Of a DNA stretch of 64,000 nt, positions 52,498-61,927 are shown one piece after another. A model generated the notes under the pieces. That model did not search any database. It was not told the DNA's origin and saw only the letters and a list, made by a program, of their open reading frames with translations. Position 1 is the first letter of the stretch; each line of letters starts with the position of its first letter. The stretch is taken from positions 205,691-269,690 of the forward strand of contig CAZINX010000002.1 of the NCBI GenBank assembly GCA_964540795.1, written 5' to 3'. The stretch is from Dichotomicrobium sp964540795 (GTDB lineage: Bacteria; Pseudomonadota; Alphaproteobacteria; Rhizobiales; Rhodomicrobiaceae). The position numbers and the translations under genes were made by a program.

Positions 52498-53070
52498 ATG
52501 GCTGCAAAAAAATCGCTGCAAAGAAACGGCTTCAAGACAAACGAATACATCGTCTATCCGACGCACGGTGTCGGGCGGATCGTCGACATCGAGGAACAGG
52601 AAATCGCCGGCAGCAAACTTGAGCTTTTCGTCATTAACTTCGAGCAGGAGAAAATGACCCTGCGCGTCCCGACGACGAAGTGCGAGTCGGTCGGCATGCG
52701 CAAGCTCTCCGAGGGCGCGATCGTTGAGAAGGCGATGACGACGCTGCGCGGCCGCGCGCGCGTGCGCCGCATGATGTGGAGCCGCCGGGCGCAGGAATAC
52801 GAAGCCAAGATCAACTCCGGTGATCTGATTTCCATTGCTGAGGTGGTGCGCGACCTCTACCGCTCTGATAGCCAGCCCGAGCAATCCTACTCCGAGCGCC
52901 AGCTTTACGAGGCCGCGCTGGAGCGCATGGCGCGGGAAGTCGCGGCCGTGGATGACGTGGACGAGGCTGTGGCAAGTCGTCGCATCCATGACGCGCTGAA
53001 CAAGAGCCGCAATGGCGCGAAGCCGGAGCCGCAGGCTGATGGCACCGAGGCCGAGGTGCGCGCGGCGTAA
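52498..53070 (+). CDS. carD: CarD/CdnL family transcriptional regulator
   Basis: CarD-family proteins bind the RNA polymerase beta subunit and stabilise open complexes at rRNA and other promoters. 190 residues: N-terminal RNAP-interacting Tudor-like domain (YIVYPTHGVGRIVDIEEQEI, YELFVINFEQEKMTLRVP-type core) and a helical C-terminal domain (GRARVRRMMWSRRAQEYEAK, GDLISIAEVVRDLYR), then a polar tail. In Caulobacter and relatives CdnL supports growth and metabolism. It has an unusually long leader and its own strong terminator. Confidence 0.93.
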   Translation: MAAKKSLQRNGFKTNEYIVYPTHGVGRIVDIEEQEIAGSKLELFVINFEQEKMTLRVPTTKCESVGMRKLSEGAIVEKAMTTLRGRARVRRMMWSRRAQEYEAKINSGDLISIAEVVRDLYRSDSQPEQSYSERQLYEAALERMAREVAAVDDVDEAVASRRIHDALNKSRNGAKPEPQADGTEAEVRAA

Positions 53071-53097
53071 GCCGGCCATTCGCCTTTCGCAAACGAG

Positions 53098-53136
53098 AAA
53101 AGGACGGGCGCGGCTCCTTCGCGCCGGTCCTTTTTT
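53098..53136 (+). terminator. Intrinsic terminator of carD
   Basis: AAAAGGAC-GGGCGCG pairs with CGCGCC-GGTCCTTTT across a short loop, with one G-G mismatch, followed by a run of six T. It starts 28 bp after the carD stop. Textbook shape. Confidence 0.92.
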
Positions 53137-53340
53137 CATGCGCGGCCGCGGCGGATAGCGGGTGATCCTTTCAGCCCGCAAGACGGTATAATCCGGTTAG
53201 TCTGTGATGCAGTCACACAGACCGCTAGTGGTCCGATTCAGCCAGTTGCCTCCCTGCGCAGCGCCGGCCCAGGCAAATGTCTGAAGCATCAGGACCACCA
53301 GCGCGTCACGGCCCCCGGCGCGCCGGAAGTTGAAACGAGC

Positions 53341-53895
53341 ATGAGTTACCGAAGCCAGGACGAAATCCGCGACGCCGCCGACCCGTCGCCGGCCACCGAA
53401 GCCGCCGATCCCGCACTGCCGCCGAAACCCGCTGGAGCGGAGCGCATTGTGGTCTGGCCGCATCGCTCGCTGGGGCGCGACGGCACGCTTGGCGTGGTCG
53501 CCATCGCAGCGATCGGCTTCACGATCGTGACGGCTTGGGTCGCCGCGCCGGCCGCATGGTTCGTCGTGTTTCCGGCCAGCATTGCGCTCGCCAGTCTCGC
53601 CCTCGCCTTCTGGCTGAACATGCGCCGCGCCGAGCGCATGGAAATCGTCGATGTAAGCCCGAACGCCATCCAGATCATGACCAGCTATCTGGGCCGGCAC
53701 CAGCTCGTCGACCGGTTCAACCCGCACTGGGTGCGCATCGACCTCAGCGACGAACACAAGATCGAGAAACGGCTGATTCTGCGCGAAAGCGGGCGCGCTG
53801 TATCTCTCGGAGACTGCCTGTCGCCGTCGGAGCGCGAGAAGCTCGCCGCCGATTTGCGCGAGAAAATCCGCCGGGCGCGCGAAGGACTGACTTAG
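53341..53895 (+). CDS. DUF2244 family integral membrane protein
   Basis: 184 residues. A Pro/Ala-rich N-terminus, VVWPHRSLGRDGTLGVVAIA with two membrane helices (about 48-68 and 70-90), then NMRRAERMEIVDVSPNAIQI and NPHWVRIDLS typical of DUF2244. Function unknown; members often lie near cytochrome oxidase or endonuclease III genes, not seen here. A TATAAT lies about 150 bp upstream at 53187. Its stop overlaps the glnD stop by 4 bp, tail to tail. Confidence 0.88.
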   Translation: MSYRSQDEIRDAADPSPATEAADPALPPKPAGAERIVVWPHRSLGRDGTLGVVAIAAIGFTIVTAWVAAPAAWFVVFPASIALASLALAFWLNMRRAERMEIVDVSPNAIQIMTSYLGRHQLVDRFNPHWVRIDLSDEHKIEKRLILRESGRAVSLGDCLSPSEREKLAADLREKIRRAREGLT

Positions 53896-56663
53896 CCTTC
53901 CGGTTCGAGCGCTGCCATCAGCTGGTCATGCGCCTTCTCCCGCGCCCAATCGCTCTCGATCTTGTTGCCCGCGCGGTCCATCACGTAAAAAACGTCGACA
54001 ACCTTTTCGCCGAAGGTCGCCACATGCGCTGAGGCGATGTTCAGGTTCAGCGAGGCCAGCGCGTCGGCCAGATCGTAGAGCAGCCCGATCCGGTCCAGCC
54101 CGTTCACCTCGATCACGGTAAACTCGTTTGACAGCGTGTTGTCGATGATGACCTGCGGCTCCACGCTGAACGGCTCAAGCTTCGGTTTGGCCTTGCGCTT
54201 TTCCGCCATCAGCTTCTTCAGGTCCCGGTCGCCCGCCAGCATCGCGCGCACCGCGCTTGCGATTCGCTCGGCCCGCTCCAGTTCCTCGCGGTCGTCGGGG
54301 AAGGCGCGCTGAATGCTCAGCGTGTCGAGCGCCATGCCGTCGCGCGTGGTGTAGATATGCGCGCCGACGATGCGCGCCCCGGCCGCCGCGCAGGCCCCAG
54401 CGAAGATGGCCAGCAGGCGCGGATGGTCCTTGGTGTAGAGCGTCAGTTCCGTCGCGCCGATCGGCGACGCCTTGGCGTCATGTGCGAACGGCGTCGGCTC
54501 GCCCTCGCAGCGGCGCATCAACTCGGCGTGCTTGACCTGCGTGTCCAGATCGCAACGCAGCCAATAGGCCGGGTAATGCCGCGCGATGATGCGCTCGACG
54601 TCCTCGTCCGGCCAGTCGCTCAGCGCCCCGCGGAGCTGGTCCCGCGCCCGGCGGATCTGCGCCTCGCGGCTGATCTGGGTGTGGCCGCCAGCCAGCACCG
54701 GCTCGGTCTCGTTGTACAGCGCGCGCAGCAACTGCCCCTTCCAGCTGGTCCAGACGCCGGGGCCGACCGCGCGAATGTCTGCTGCGGTCAGGATCACCAG
54801 CAGTTTAAGCCGCTCCGGGCTCTGGACGACATCGGCGAAGTCGCGCACGGTCTTGGGATCGGCGAGGTCGCGGCTCTGGGCGAACTCGCTCATCACGAGA
54901 TGATGCTCGACCAGCCAGGCGACGGTGCTCGTTTCCGCCGCACTCAGGCCAAGACGGGGACAAAGCTCGCGCGCGACGCGTGCGCCGGCGATCGAGTGGT
55001 CCTCCTCGCGGCCCTTGGCGATGTCATGCAGGAATGCGGCGACAAACAACGCGCGCCGGTTCTGGATGTTGCGGATGATCCCGGTGGAAAGCGGCAGCTC
55101 GTCGGCCAGGTCGCCGTCCTCGATCTCCGACAGTACGCCGATGGTGCGGATCAGGTGCTCATCCACCGTGAAGTGGTGATACATGTTGAACTGCATCATC
55201 GCCACGACACGGCCGAAATCCGGGATGAACCGGCCGAGGACGCCGGCCTCGTTCATGCGGCGCAGCGCGATCTCGGGATTGCCTGGCGAGGTCAGCAGCT
55301 CCAGGAACAGCCGGTTGGCCTCCGGGTCGGCGCGGACCGCATCGTTGATCAGCGGAAGCGACGCGCGGATCAGCCGGAAGACCTCCGGATCGAACAGCGC
55401 CTTGTGGCGCTCTGCCAGCGCGAAGACGCGGACCATGTTGACGGGATCGGCGCGGAACACGTCCGCGCGCTTGGCCACGATGCGTCCGTTCTCAATGCGG
55501 AAATCCGTCGTGGCGCTCAGCCTGGCGCGCTTGCGCCAGCCCATCCCGGCCAGCACATTGCCAAGCGTCGGCGTCGCCTTGAGCTGTTGCATTTCCAGGC
55601 TGGCGCAGACGATGCGCGTGAGGTCGCCGACCTCCTTCGCCACCAGGAAATAATGCTTCATGAAGCGTTCGACCGAGCGCAGATTGCCGCCCTCGCGGTA
55701 GCCGAGGCGCTCGGCAAGGACGAGTTGGCGGTCGAAGGTCAGGATTTCTTCCGGCTTGTTGGCCAGAAAGTGCAGGTGGCAGCGGATCGTCCAGAGGAAA
55801 TCTTCGCAGCGGCGGAAATTGCGCTGCTCCGCCGGGCTGAAAATGCCGAGCGCGACCCAGTCCTCGCTCTCGCTCTCCGGATAGAGATATTTCGCCAGCC
55901 AGTGAAGCGTGTGCAGATCGCGCAGTCCGCCTTTGCCGTCCTTGACGTTCGGCTCAACGCGGTAGCGCGAATTGCCGGAACGTTCATGCCGGGCGTCGCG
56001 CTCGGCGAGCTTCGCTTCGATGAATTCCTTTTCGGTGCCGGAAATGACGGCGGAGCGGAACTTGTCGTGGAAGCGCTGGAACAGCTCTTCGTCGCCGAGG
56101 ATCAGCCGCGAGTCCAGCAGCGAGGTCCGGATGGTCATGTCGCGGCGCGCCAGCGTGATGCAGTCGTTGATGGTGCGCGTGGCGTGGCCGACCTTGAAGC
56201 CGAGATCCCAAAGGAAATACAGGATGCTTTCGACCACGCTCTCGCCCCAGGCGGTCTGCTTGCTCGGGCGCAGGAACAACAGGTCGATGTCGGATTTCGG
56301 CGCGAGCAGGCCCCGGCCGTAGCCGCCCGTGGCAACCAGCGTCATGCGCTCGGCCGTGGAGGGGTTCTTGGCGCGGTAGATGTGGCTGGCGACGAAGTCG
56401 TAGATCAGGCGGATCAGTTCGTCCTGGAACAGCGACAGGTTCTCCGCGCAAGCCCGGCCGTTGCCCGTCCGGTCCAGTTCCGCCCGAGCGTCGCCGCGGG
56501 CTTCGCCGACGATCTGCTTGAGCAGCTCCAGCGCTTTCGGGCGCAGCGCATCGCTGTCGCCGTGCCGGCGCCAGAGCGCCGTCAATTCGGCGCGGGCGGC
56601 CTCGGGATCGAAATAGGGCGGAGCCGGCTGCGTCCGCTGGACGGGTGCTAGGTGAAGTTCCAT
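53892..56663 (-). CDS. glnD: Bifunctional uridylyltransferase / uridylyl-removing enzyme GlnD
   Basis: The nitrogen sensor that uridylylates PII proteins when glutamine is low and removes UMP when it is high. From ATG 56663 it has 923 residues: nucleotidyltransferase domain (TGGYGRGLLAPKSDIDLLFL), helical linker, HD hydrolase domain (FLHDIAKGREEDHSIAGARV) and two C-terminal ACT domains (LTLYTKDHPRLLAIFAGACA and FTVIEVNGLDRIGLLYDLAD). An ATG at 56699 would add 12 residues; neither start has a strong ribosome site. glnB is not in the window. Confidence 0.96.
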   Translation of the reverse strand: MELHLAPVQRTQPAPPYFDPEAARAELTALWRRHGDSDALRPKALELLKQIVGEARGDARAELDRTGNGRACAENLSLFQDELIRLIYDFVASHIYRAKNPSTAERMTLVATGGYGRGLLAPKSDIDLLFLRPSKQTAWGESVVESILYFLWDLGFKVGHATRTINDCITLARRDMTIRTSLLDSRLILGDEELFQRFHDKFRSAVISGTEKEFIEAKLAERDARHERSGNSRYRVEPNVKDGKGGLRDLHTLHWLAKYLYPESESEDWVALGIFSPAEQRNFRRCEDFLWTIRCHLHFLANKPEEILTFDRQLVLAERLGYREGGNLRSVERFMKHYFLVAKEVGDLTRIVCASLEMQQLKATPTLGNVLAGMGWRKRARLSATTDFRIENGRIVAKRADVFRADPVNMVRVFALAERHKALFDPEVFRLIRASLPLINDAVRADPEANRLFLELLTSPGNPEIALRRMNEAGVLGRFIPDFGRVVAMMQFNMYHHFTVDEHLIRTIGVLSEIEDGDLADELPLSTGIIRNIQNRRALFVAAFLHDIAKGREEDHSIAGARVARELCPRLGLSAAETSTVAWLVEHHLVMSEFAQSRDLADPKTVRDFADVVQSPERLKLLVILTAADIRAVGPGVWTSWKGQLLRALYNETEPVLAGGHTQISREAQIRRARDQLRGALSDWPDEDVERIIARHYPAYWLRCDLDTQVKHAELMRRCEGEPTPFAHDAKASPIGATELTLYTKDHPRLLAIFAGACAAAGARIVGAHIYTTRDGMALDTLSIQRAFPDDREELERAERIASAVRAMLAGDRDLKKLMAEKRKAKPKLEPFSVEPQVIIDNTLSNEFTVIEVNGLDRIGLLYDLADALASLNLNIASAHVATFGEKVVDVFYVMDRAGNKIESDWAREKAHDQLMAALEPEG

Positions 56664-56799
56664 GCGTTCAAGCCTATCGCAAAACGCCTCGCCACGCATC
56701 GCATCGGAAGCATCCGGCGAGGGCGGGCCGTTATCGTCATACCAACTTCATCAAGCCGCTTTACGACCATTGACGGTTTCAGGAAGGCGCGAGGCTGAC

Positions 56800-57255
56800 A
56801 TGACGCTCGGACGCTTGACGCTGTCTACCGCCGTCGGTATTGCCGGCCTCGTAGCCACGGCCTATTTCGCCCTCGAGCGCGATATCGAGGTTGGCGATGT
56901 GGGCTTCAGTTCCTGGAGCAAGGGCGGCGCGTATGAATGGGCGATATATCTTACCAACAACGGGCCGCAGGCGATGGAGGATGTCCGCATCGAAATCGAC
57001 GGCCTGGACGGCGCCGGCGCCGTTATCGGACGGCATACCGCATCGTTTCCGGTTCTCGCGGCGGGTTCGCGCGACGGCGTCCGTTTCGCGATGCGCGAAG
57101 ATGCCGAGAGCGTTCGCGCCTGCCTGACCTTCGCCGGCGCGTTTCCATTTCAATATGATTACAAGCTACTGACCGGCTCCGCGCACTCGTATCTGTCGAA
57201 GGTCCGCGTTCACGATCAGGGCGCAACCTGGCTGTCGCGCAGCAACTGCGATTAG
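56800..57255 (+). CDS. Small membrane-anchored protein of unknown function
   Basis: 151 residues from ATG 56800 (GAGG six bases upstream). One N-terminal hydrophobic helix (STAVGIAGLVATAYFALERD) anchors a predicted all-beta domain with an immunoglobulin-like rhythm (WAIYLTNNGPQAMEDVRIEI, IGRHTASFPVLAAGS). Two cysteines are far apart (in VRACLTF and at the C-terminal SNCD). I do not recognise the family. Composition agrees with the surroundings. It is convergent with mucR, 74 bp between, with no repeat or terminator there that I can see. Confidence 0.7.
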   Translation: MTLGRLTLSTAVGIAGLVATAYFALERDIEVGDVGFSSWSKGGAYEWAIYLTNNGPQAMEDVRIEIDGLDGAGAVIGRHTASFPVLAAGSRDGVRFAMREDAESVRACLTFAGAFPFQYDYKLLTGSAHSYLSKVRVHDQGATWLSRSNCD

Positions 57256-57329
57256 GGGGCGGACGGCAACCTTCCTTGGCGCCATCCAACCCGCCTGAAT
57301 CGGCATCGCTTGCGCCTCGCTTGGGCGGC

Positions 57330-57740
57330 TTACCTGCGACGTCGTTGTCCCAGACCCATCTGCTTGGCAAGCTGGGAACGCGCGGCAGCATAGTTCGGCG
57401 CGACCATCGGGTAGTCGTGCGGCAGGCCCCACTTCTCCCGATACTCCTCCGGCGTCATGTTGTAGTGCGCCCGGAGATGCCGCTTCAGCGATTTGAATTT
57501 CTTGCCATCTTCCAGGCAGATGATGTAGTCCGGCGTAACCGACTTCTTGATCGGAACGGCCGGCTTCTGCTCTTCGGCCTGCGGCTGCCCCTTGTTCGCA
57601 GCGGCGCGCACAAGAGCGCCATGCACTTCGTTGATCAGGTTGGGCAGATCGGCCGAAACGACCGTGTTGTTGCTCACGTATGCAGAAACAATGTTCGTGG
57701 TGAGTTCCACAAGTTCGGTGTTATCCACAGTCTGTTCCAT
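57330..57740 (-). CDS. mucR: MucR/Ros family zinc-finger transcriptional regulator
   Basis: 136 residues; a global regulator type of Hyphomicrobiales controlling exopolysaccharide, motility and virulence genes. The prokaryotic zinc finger is in DYIICLEDGKKFKSLKRHLR: Cys75, His88 and His92 are present; the second Cys of Ros is replaced by Asp78, as in many MucR proteins. Then comes the hallmark YNMTPEEYREKWGLPHDYPM. The ATG at 57740 has AAAGGAG nine bases upstream; a 67-residue upstream extension is not part of the family. Confidence 0.95.
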   Translation of the reverse strand: MEQTVDNTELVELTTNIVSAYVSNNTVVSADLPNLINEVHGALVRAAANKGQPQAEEQKPAVPIKKSVTPDYIICLEDGKKFKSLKRHLRAHYNMTPEEYREKWGLPHDYPMVAPNYAAARSQLAKQMGLGQRRRR

Positions 57741-58488
57741 TGACAAGGTCTCCTTTCGTTCGCCGCTCGCATAGTCCGTGTGTTCGTTGACGTCATCACC
57801 TTGCACCCTTTCGAGGGATGTTGGATCGTCGCTCAAGCTTGATTTTACATCCGATTCTTTGGGCTGACGCCAACGACGGCTTTGCATGACTTTATTATCT
57901 AACGGCAGTTCGTAAAATAGAGGAAAAGAAACGAGTTTCAACCGATACTTTCGTTAAGCGGCGATCGGGACGAAAATGTGATGTTGGCAAGACGCGCTAA
58001 AAACGTTCCGAAAGTGTCTCGGTTTAAGGACCAGCCCGGCTTTGCGCTCTACGAACCCGGCGCGCGCAGATTTTCTGGAAAAAGTCATTCAATCTAATGG
58101 AAAGGCAATTCGCGCGTCATTTGCACGGACTGGCGAGGCGAGGTTGTTTCCGCGAATTGTCGGTGAAGACCGGACAATTCGTCGGGATCGGCGCGCGGCC
58201 AGCGGCGCAGTCAACCGCGTGCGTTCCGGCGTGACCTTCAAGACGCCGAAGACGCCCGGTCCTGGCGGCGACGCCCCTGACCGCCGCGAGGCTCGTCACG
58301 CTGCTCGCGCTCATGTCCGGTTCGCTCCCTCCGGGTGCAGCGTGGGTGAAATGGCGCAATCGCTCGGGTATTGCTGTAGCGCCATCGACGGCTATGTTGA
58401 AGGTTGAGGCTGCGCGGCGGCCGGCTTGAATCAAGGCAAGCCTGAAAGACCGGCCGCGTGTCGCGCCACAGAACATGAGGCCGGAGCT
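57741..58488. other. Long divergent intergenic region between mucR and msrB
   Basis: About 750 bp without a convincing gene. The part next to mucR (about 57840-58020) is clearly A/T-rich with many TpA steps, which suits MucR/H-NS-like autoregulation. The middle (58140-58400) is GC-rich and featureless to me. Short frames here have no family features. Confidence 0.55.
58417..58457 (+). promoter_or_regulatory. Inverted repeat in the msrB leader
   Basis: GCGGCCGG (58417-58424) pairs perfectly with CCGGCCGC (58450-58457), enclosing a 25-base loop that itself contains CTTGA-A-TCAAG. The structure ends 31 bp before the msrB ATG. It lacks a T-run and so is more likely a leader structure than a terminator. 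Confidence 0.45.
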
Positions 58489-58896
58489 ATGACCGAAAAC
58501 GCTGGAAAGATCAACAAATCTGAAGCTGAGTGGAAGACTGAGCTGACGCCGGAGCAGTATCACATCACCCGCGAGGCCGGGACGGAACGACCGTTTTCGC
58601 ATCCACTCAATAACGAGAAACGCGCGGGCACCTTCAAGTGTATTTGCTGCGGCCAGCCGCTGTTCTCCTCGGAAACGAAATTCGACTCGGGCACCGGCTG
58701 GCCGAGCTTCTTCCAGCCCATCAACGAGAACGCGGTTGCCGAAAAGGAAGACCGCTCGCTGTTCATGCGCCGCACCGAGGTGTTGTGCAGCAAGTGCGAC
58801 GCGCATCTGGGCCATGTCTTCCCCGACGGGCCGAAGCCGACCGGCCTGCGCTACTGCATGAACGGCACCGCGCTCGATTTCCAGCCCAGCGAGTAG
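58489..58896 (+). CDS. msrB: Peptide-methionine (R)-S-oxide reductase MsrB
   Basis: Repairs R-methionine sulfoxide in proteins with thioredoxin as reductant. 135 residues; zinc is held by two C-x2-C pairs, Cys51-Cys54 (CICCGQPLF) and Cys100-Cys103 (LCSKCDAHLGHVF). Catalytic Cys123 is in LRYCMNGTALDF, and GTGWPSFFQPI is the substrate site. The ATG at 58489 follows GAGGCCGGAG. No signal peptide, so cytoplasmic. The next gene begins 37 bp later. Confidence 0.96.
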   Translation: MTENAGKINKSEAEWKTELTPEQYHITREAGTERPFSHPLNNEKRAGTFKCICCGQPLFSSETKFDSGTGWPSFFQPINENAVAEKEDRSLFMRRTEVLCSKCDAHLGHVFPDGPKPTGLRYCMNGTALDFQPSE

Positions 58897-58933
58897 AGCT
58901 GACCCGCATTCATTGCCACGAAAGGATATCCGC

Positions 58934-61030
58934 ATGGCCGAGGCCAAACCGGAGGACGAGGCTCCTGCGCCCCCCGTCGCCACGCCACGCCGCGACGAGC
59001 GGGAGTTTCATGGCGAGCGGCTGATCGACGATTACGCCTGGCTGCGCGCGGACAACTGGCGCGAGGTGATGCGCGACCCCTCGCAGCTCGACGCCCAGAT
59101 CCGCGCCTATCTGGAGGCGGAGAACGCCTACACCGCCGCGCAGATGGCGGGTACCGAAGCGTTGCAGGAGACGCTGTTCGCCGAGATGCGCGGGCGCATC
59201 AAGGAGGATGACGACACCGTGCCCGCGCCGGATGGCCCGTGGGAATACTTCGTCCGCTTTGTCGAGGGCGGCGAGCATCCGGTGTTCTGCCGCCAGCCGC
59301 GCGGCGGCGGCGAGGCGCGCGCGTTGATTGACGGCAACAAGCTCGCAGAGGGCAAGCCCTATTTCCAGCTTGGCGGGGTGGATCACAGCCCGGATCACCG
59401 CTTGGTCGCCTACGGCTATGACGACAAGGGCTCGGAATACTACACCGTTCGGCTGCGCGAGGCCGATGGCGGTTCGGAACTGGCCGACGAAATCGCCGAC
59501 ACCACCGGCGGCGTCGAATGGGCCGACGCGCAGAGCTTCTATTACGTGCGGCTCGACGAGAACCACCGCCCGCTGCGCGTGTTCCGCCACGTTCTCGGTA
59601 CCCCGGCCGAGCAGGACACGCTGGTCTATGAGGAGCCGGACGAGGGCTTCTACGTCGGCGTCGGGTCGACGCAGTCGCGCCGCTTCATCATCATCCAGAC
59701 CGGCGACCACCAGACCAGCGAAATCCGCCTGATCGACACTGAAAAGCCGGATGCCGAGCCGGTCCTCGTCGCCGCGCGCGAGCCGGGCCACGAATATGAC
59801 GTAGAGCACTGGGGCGACCAGCTCATGATCCGCACCAACGAAGGTGGCGCGGAGGACTTCAAGATCATGACCGCGCCGGTTGACGCGCCGGGCCGCGAAA
59901 ACTGGCGCGAACTGATCCCGCACAAGGAAGGCCGGCTGATCCTCGGCATGACGGCGTTCAAGGACTTCTTCGTCCGGCTGGAGCGCGAGGACGGGCTGCC
60001 GCGCATCGTGATCCGCGAGACGGACGGCAGCGAACACGCCATAGCCTTCGACGAGGACGCCTACGCGCTCGGCATGTCGGGCGGCTTCGAGTACGACACA
60101 ACGACCCTGCGCTTCACCTACTCCTCGATGACGACGCCGTCGCAGACCTTCGATTATGACATGGCGACGCGCGAGCGCACATTGCGCAAGACGCAGGAGG
60201 TGCCGAGCGGCCACGACCCGGCGGACTATCGCACGCGGCGCATCTTCGCGACCGCTCCCGACGGCGAAACGGTTCCGATCTCGCTGCTCTGGCACAAGGA
60301 TACGCCGCTGGACGGCTCCGCGCCGGTCCTGCTGTTCGGCTACGGCGCTTACGGCATCGCCATGCCCGCGGGTTTCGGCACGGCGCGGCTGAGCCTGGTC
60401 GATCGCGGCGTCATTTACGCGATCGCGCATATCCGCGGCGGCAAGGACAAGGGCTATCGCTGGTACCGGCTGGGGCGGGGCGCGCGCAAGACCAATACCT
60501 TCACCGATTTCATCGCGGCAGGCGAACACCTCGCGGCGGCGGGCTACACCACGCGCGGCAATATCGTCGCGCATGGCGGCTCGGCTGGCGGGATGCTGAT
60601 GGGCGCGGTGGCGAACATGGCGCCCGACCTGTTCCGCGGGATCATCGCGGAGGTGCCTTTCGTGGACGTGCTCAACACCATGCTCGATGCGAGCCTGCCG
60701 CTCACCCCGCCGGAATGGCCCGAATGGGGCAACCCGATCGAGTCGCCAGAGGAATACCGGCAGATCGCGGCTTATTCGCCCTATGACAATGTGCGCGCGC
60801 AAGATTACCCGCACATCCTGGCGCTGGCAGGGCTGACCGACCCGCGCGTGACCTATTGGGAGCCGGCGAAGTGGGTGGCGAAGCTGCGCGCGAACAAGAC
60901 CGATGGCAACCTGCTGCTCCTGAAGACCAACATGGAGGCCGGCCACGGCGGCGCGTCGGGGCGGTTCGAGCGGCTGAAGGAGGTGGCGCTGGCGTTCGCC
61001 TTCGCGCTGAAGGTCACCGATAAGGTTTAG
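58934..61030 (+). CDS. ptrB: Prolyl oligopeptidase family serine peptidase, oligopeptidase B-like
   Basis: Cytoplasmic S9A peptidase cleaving short peptides after basic residues. From ATG 58934, 698 residues: an N-terminal strand that opens FHGERLIDDYAWLRADNWRE, a seven-bladed propeller (about 80-400) and a C-terminal hydrolase domain with nucleophile Ser in AHGGSAGGMLMGAV, then GLTDPRVTYWEPAKWVAKLR (acid) and EAGHGGASGRF (His). YRWYRLGRGARKTNTFTDF is typical of oligopeptidase B. AAAGGA precedes the start. Confidence 0.94.
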   Translation: MAEAKPEDEAPAPPVATPRRDEREFHGERLIDDYAWLRADNWREVMRDPSQLDAQIRAYLEAENAYTAAQMAGTEALQETLFAEMRGRIKEDDDTVPAPDGPWEYFVRFVEGGEHPVFCRQPRGGGEARALIDGNKLAEGKPYFQLGGVDHSPDHRLVAYGYDDKGSEYYTVRLREADGGSELADEIADTTGGVEWADAQSFYYVRLDENHRPLRVFRHVLGTPAEQDTLVYEEPDEGFYVGVGSTQSRRFIIIQTGDHQTSEIRLIDTEKPDAEPVLVAAREPGHEYDVEHWGDQLMIRTNEGGAEDFKIMTAPVDAPGRENWRELIPHKEGRLILGMTAFKDFFVRLEREDGLPRIVIRETDGSEHAIAFDEDAYALGMSGGFEYDTTTLRFTYSSMTTPSQTFDYDMATRERTLRKTQEVPSGHDPADYRTRRIFATAPDGETVPISLLWHKDTPLDGSAPVLLFGYGAYGIAMPAGFGTARLSLVDRGVIYAIAHIRGGKDKGYRWYRLGRGARKTNTFTDFIAAGEHLAAAGYTTRGNIVAHGGSAGGMLMGAVANMAPDLFRGIIAEVPFVDVLNTMLDASLPLTPPEWPEWGNPIESPEEYRQIAAYSPYDNVRAQDYPHILALAGLTDPRVTYWEPAKWVAKLRANKTDGNLLLLKTNMEAGHGGASGRFERLKEVALAFAFALKVTDKV

Positions 61031-61038
61031 GAGTAAAC

Positions 61039-61695
61039 ATGCCCCGCCCTCTCGACGGCCCCCGCCTCGCGCCCGCCAGCGGCGCCGCCCGCAGCCTCGT
61101 CGTCTTCGTCCACGGCTACGGCGCGAACGGCGACGACCTGATCGCGCTCGGCCAGATGTGGCAGGCCGCCCTGCCCGACACCGCCTTCGTCTCGCCGCAC
61201 GCGCCGGAGGACTGCGCGGCCAACCCGTTCGGCGGGCGGCAGTGGTTCCCGCTGACGCTGCGCGACGAGCAGGAGCTGGTCGACGGGCTGGCGCAGGCCG
61301 GGCCGGACCTCGACGCGTTCCTCGACGGCGAGCTTGAGCGGCACGGGCTGGGGCCGGAGGCGCTGGCGCTGGTGGGGTTTTCGCAAGGGACCATGATGGC
61401 GCTGCATGTAGGCCTGCGGCGCGCGGGCGGTCTGGCGGGGATCGTCGGCTATTCCGGCGTGCTGGCGAACGCGGCGGCGCTGGCCGGGGAGATCGCCGCG
61501 CGCCCGCCGGTGCTGCTGGTGCATGGCGCGCAGGACGAGCTGATCCCGGCGCAGGCGCTTGAGCACACGCGCGACGCGCTGAAGGCCATGGATGTGCCGG
61601 TGGAGGCGTTCCTGCGCGAGGGGCTGGGCCACGGCATCGACGAGGAGGGGCTGCGGCTCGGCGCGGGGTTCCTGGCGCGGCATCTGGCGGGGTAG
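61039..61695 (+). CDS. Phospholipase/carboxylesterase family alpha/beta hydrolase
   Basis: 218 residues, directly after the oligopeptidase gene (8-bp gap). The fold opens SLVVFVHGYGANGDDLIALG; nucleophile Ser is in VGFSQGTMMALHVGL, the acid in VHGAQDELIPAQA and His in GLGHGIDEEGLRL. The group includes carboxylesterase 2 and acyl-protein thioesterase-like enzymes acting on short-chain esters or lysophospholipids. Substrate unknown. Its stop is followed by a 420-bp repeat-rich region. Confidence 0.92.
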   Translation: MPRPLDGPRLAPASGAARSLVVFVHGYGANGDDLIALGQMWQAALPDTAFVSPHAPEDCAANPFGGRQWFPLTLRDEQELVDGLAQAGPDLDAFLDGELERHGLGPEALALVGFSQGTMMALHVGLRRAGGLAGIVGYSGVLANAAALAGEIAARPPVLLVHGAQDELIPAQALEHTRDALKAMDVPVEAFLREGLGHGIDEEGLRLGAGFLARHLAG

Positions 61696-61700
61696 CGCAT

Positions 61701-61844
61701 GTCGTCCCGTGCGCGCTGCGGGGCCTGCCCCGGCCCCCGAGCCGGGGCGAAGTCACGCGGCGCAGACACGGGACCGTCAGCGGGGATGGGTGGTTCCCGG
61801 GTCAGCAGCGCATCACTGCGTGCTGCACTGCGCCCGGGATGACG
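61701..61844. repeat. Composite palindromic intergenic element
   Basis: The ends GTCGTCCCG and CGGGATGAC are near-perfect inverted copies. Inside are GTCCCGTG (61704-61711) with CACGGGAC (61766-61773), and a perfect hairpin CCCCGGC-CCCCGA-GCCGGGG. The right half has CCCGGG at both sides of an imperfect stem. The plan (GTCAT-type ends, a hairpin in each half) parallels the smaller double-hairpin repeats at 28076 and 45967. Confidence 0.75.
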
Positions 61845-61927
61845 TCGAGCGCAACGCCTGCAGGGGCATCTCCCCCAGCGCGCACTTGCGCGCTGTAAGG
61901 CCGACCGGCCGCCGCGCGTTGCGCGAA

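Noticed and set aside
53187..53192. TATAAT as a firm promoter of the DUF2244 gene
   Set aside because: The -10 is perfect but no -35 element lies at the right distance.
54357..56651. Open plus-strand frame of 764 codons
   Set aside because: Antisense to glnD; low-complexity Ala/Arg translation and no ribosome site.
58042..58407. Possible small gene between mucR and msrB
   Set aside because: 121 codons without hydrophobic core, family motif or ribosome site.
58910..61756. Open minus-strand frame of 948 codons
   Set aside because: Antisense to the oligopeptidase and esterase genes; both have complete catalytic triads on the plus strand.
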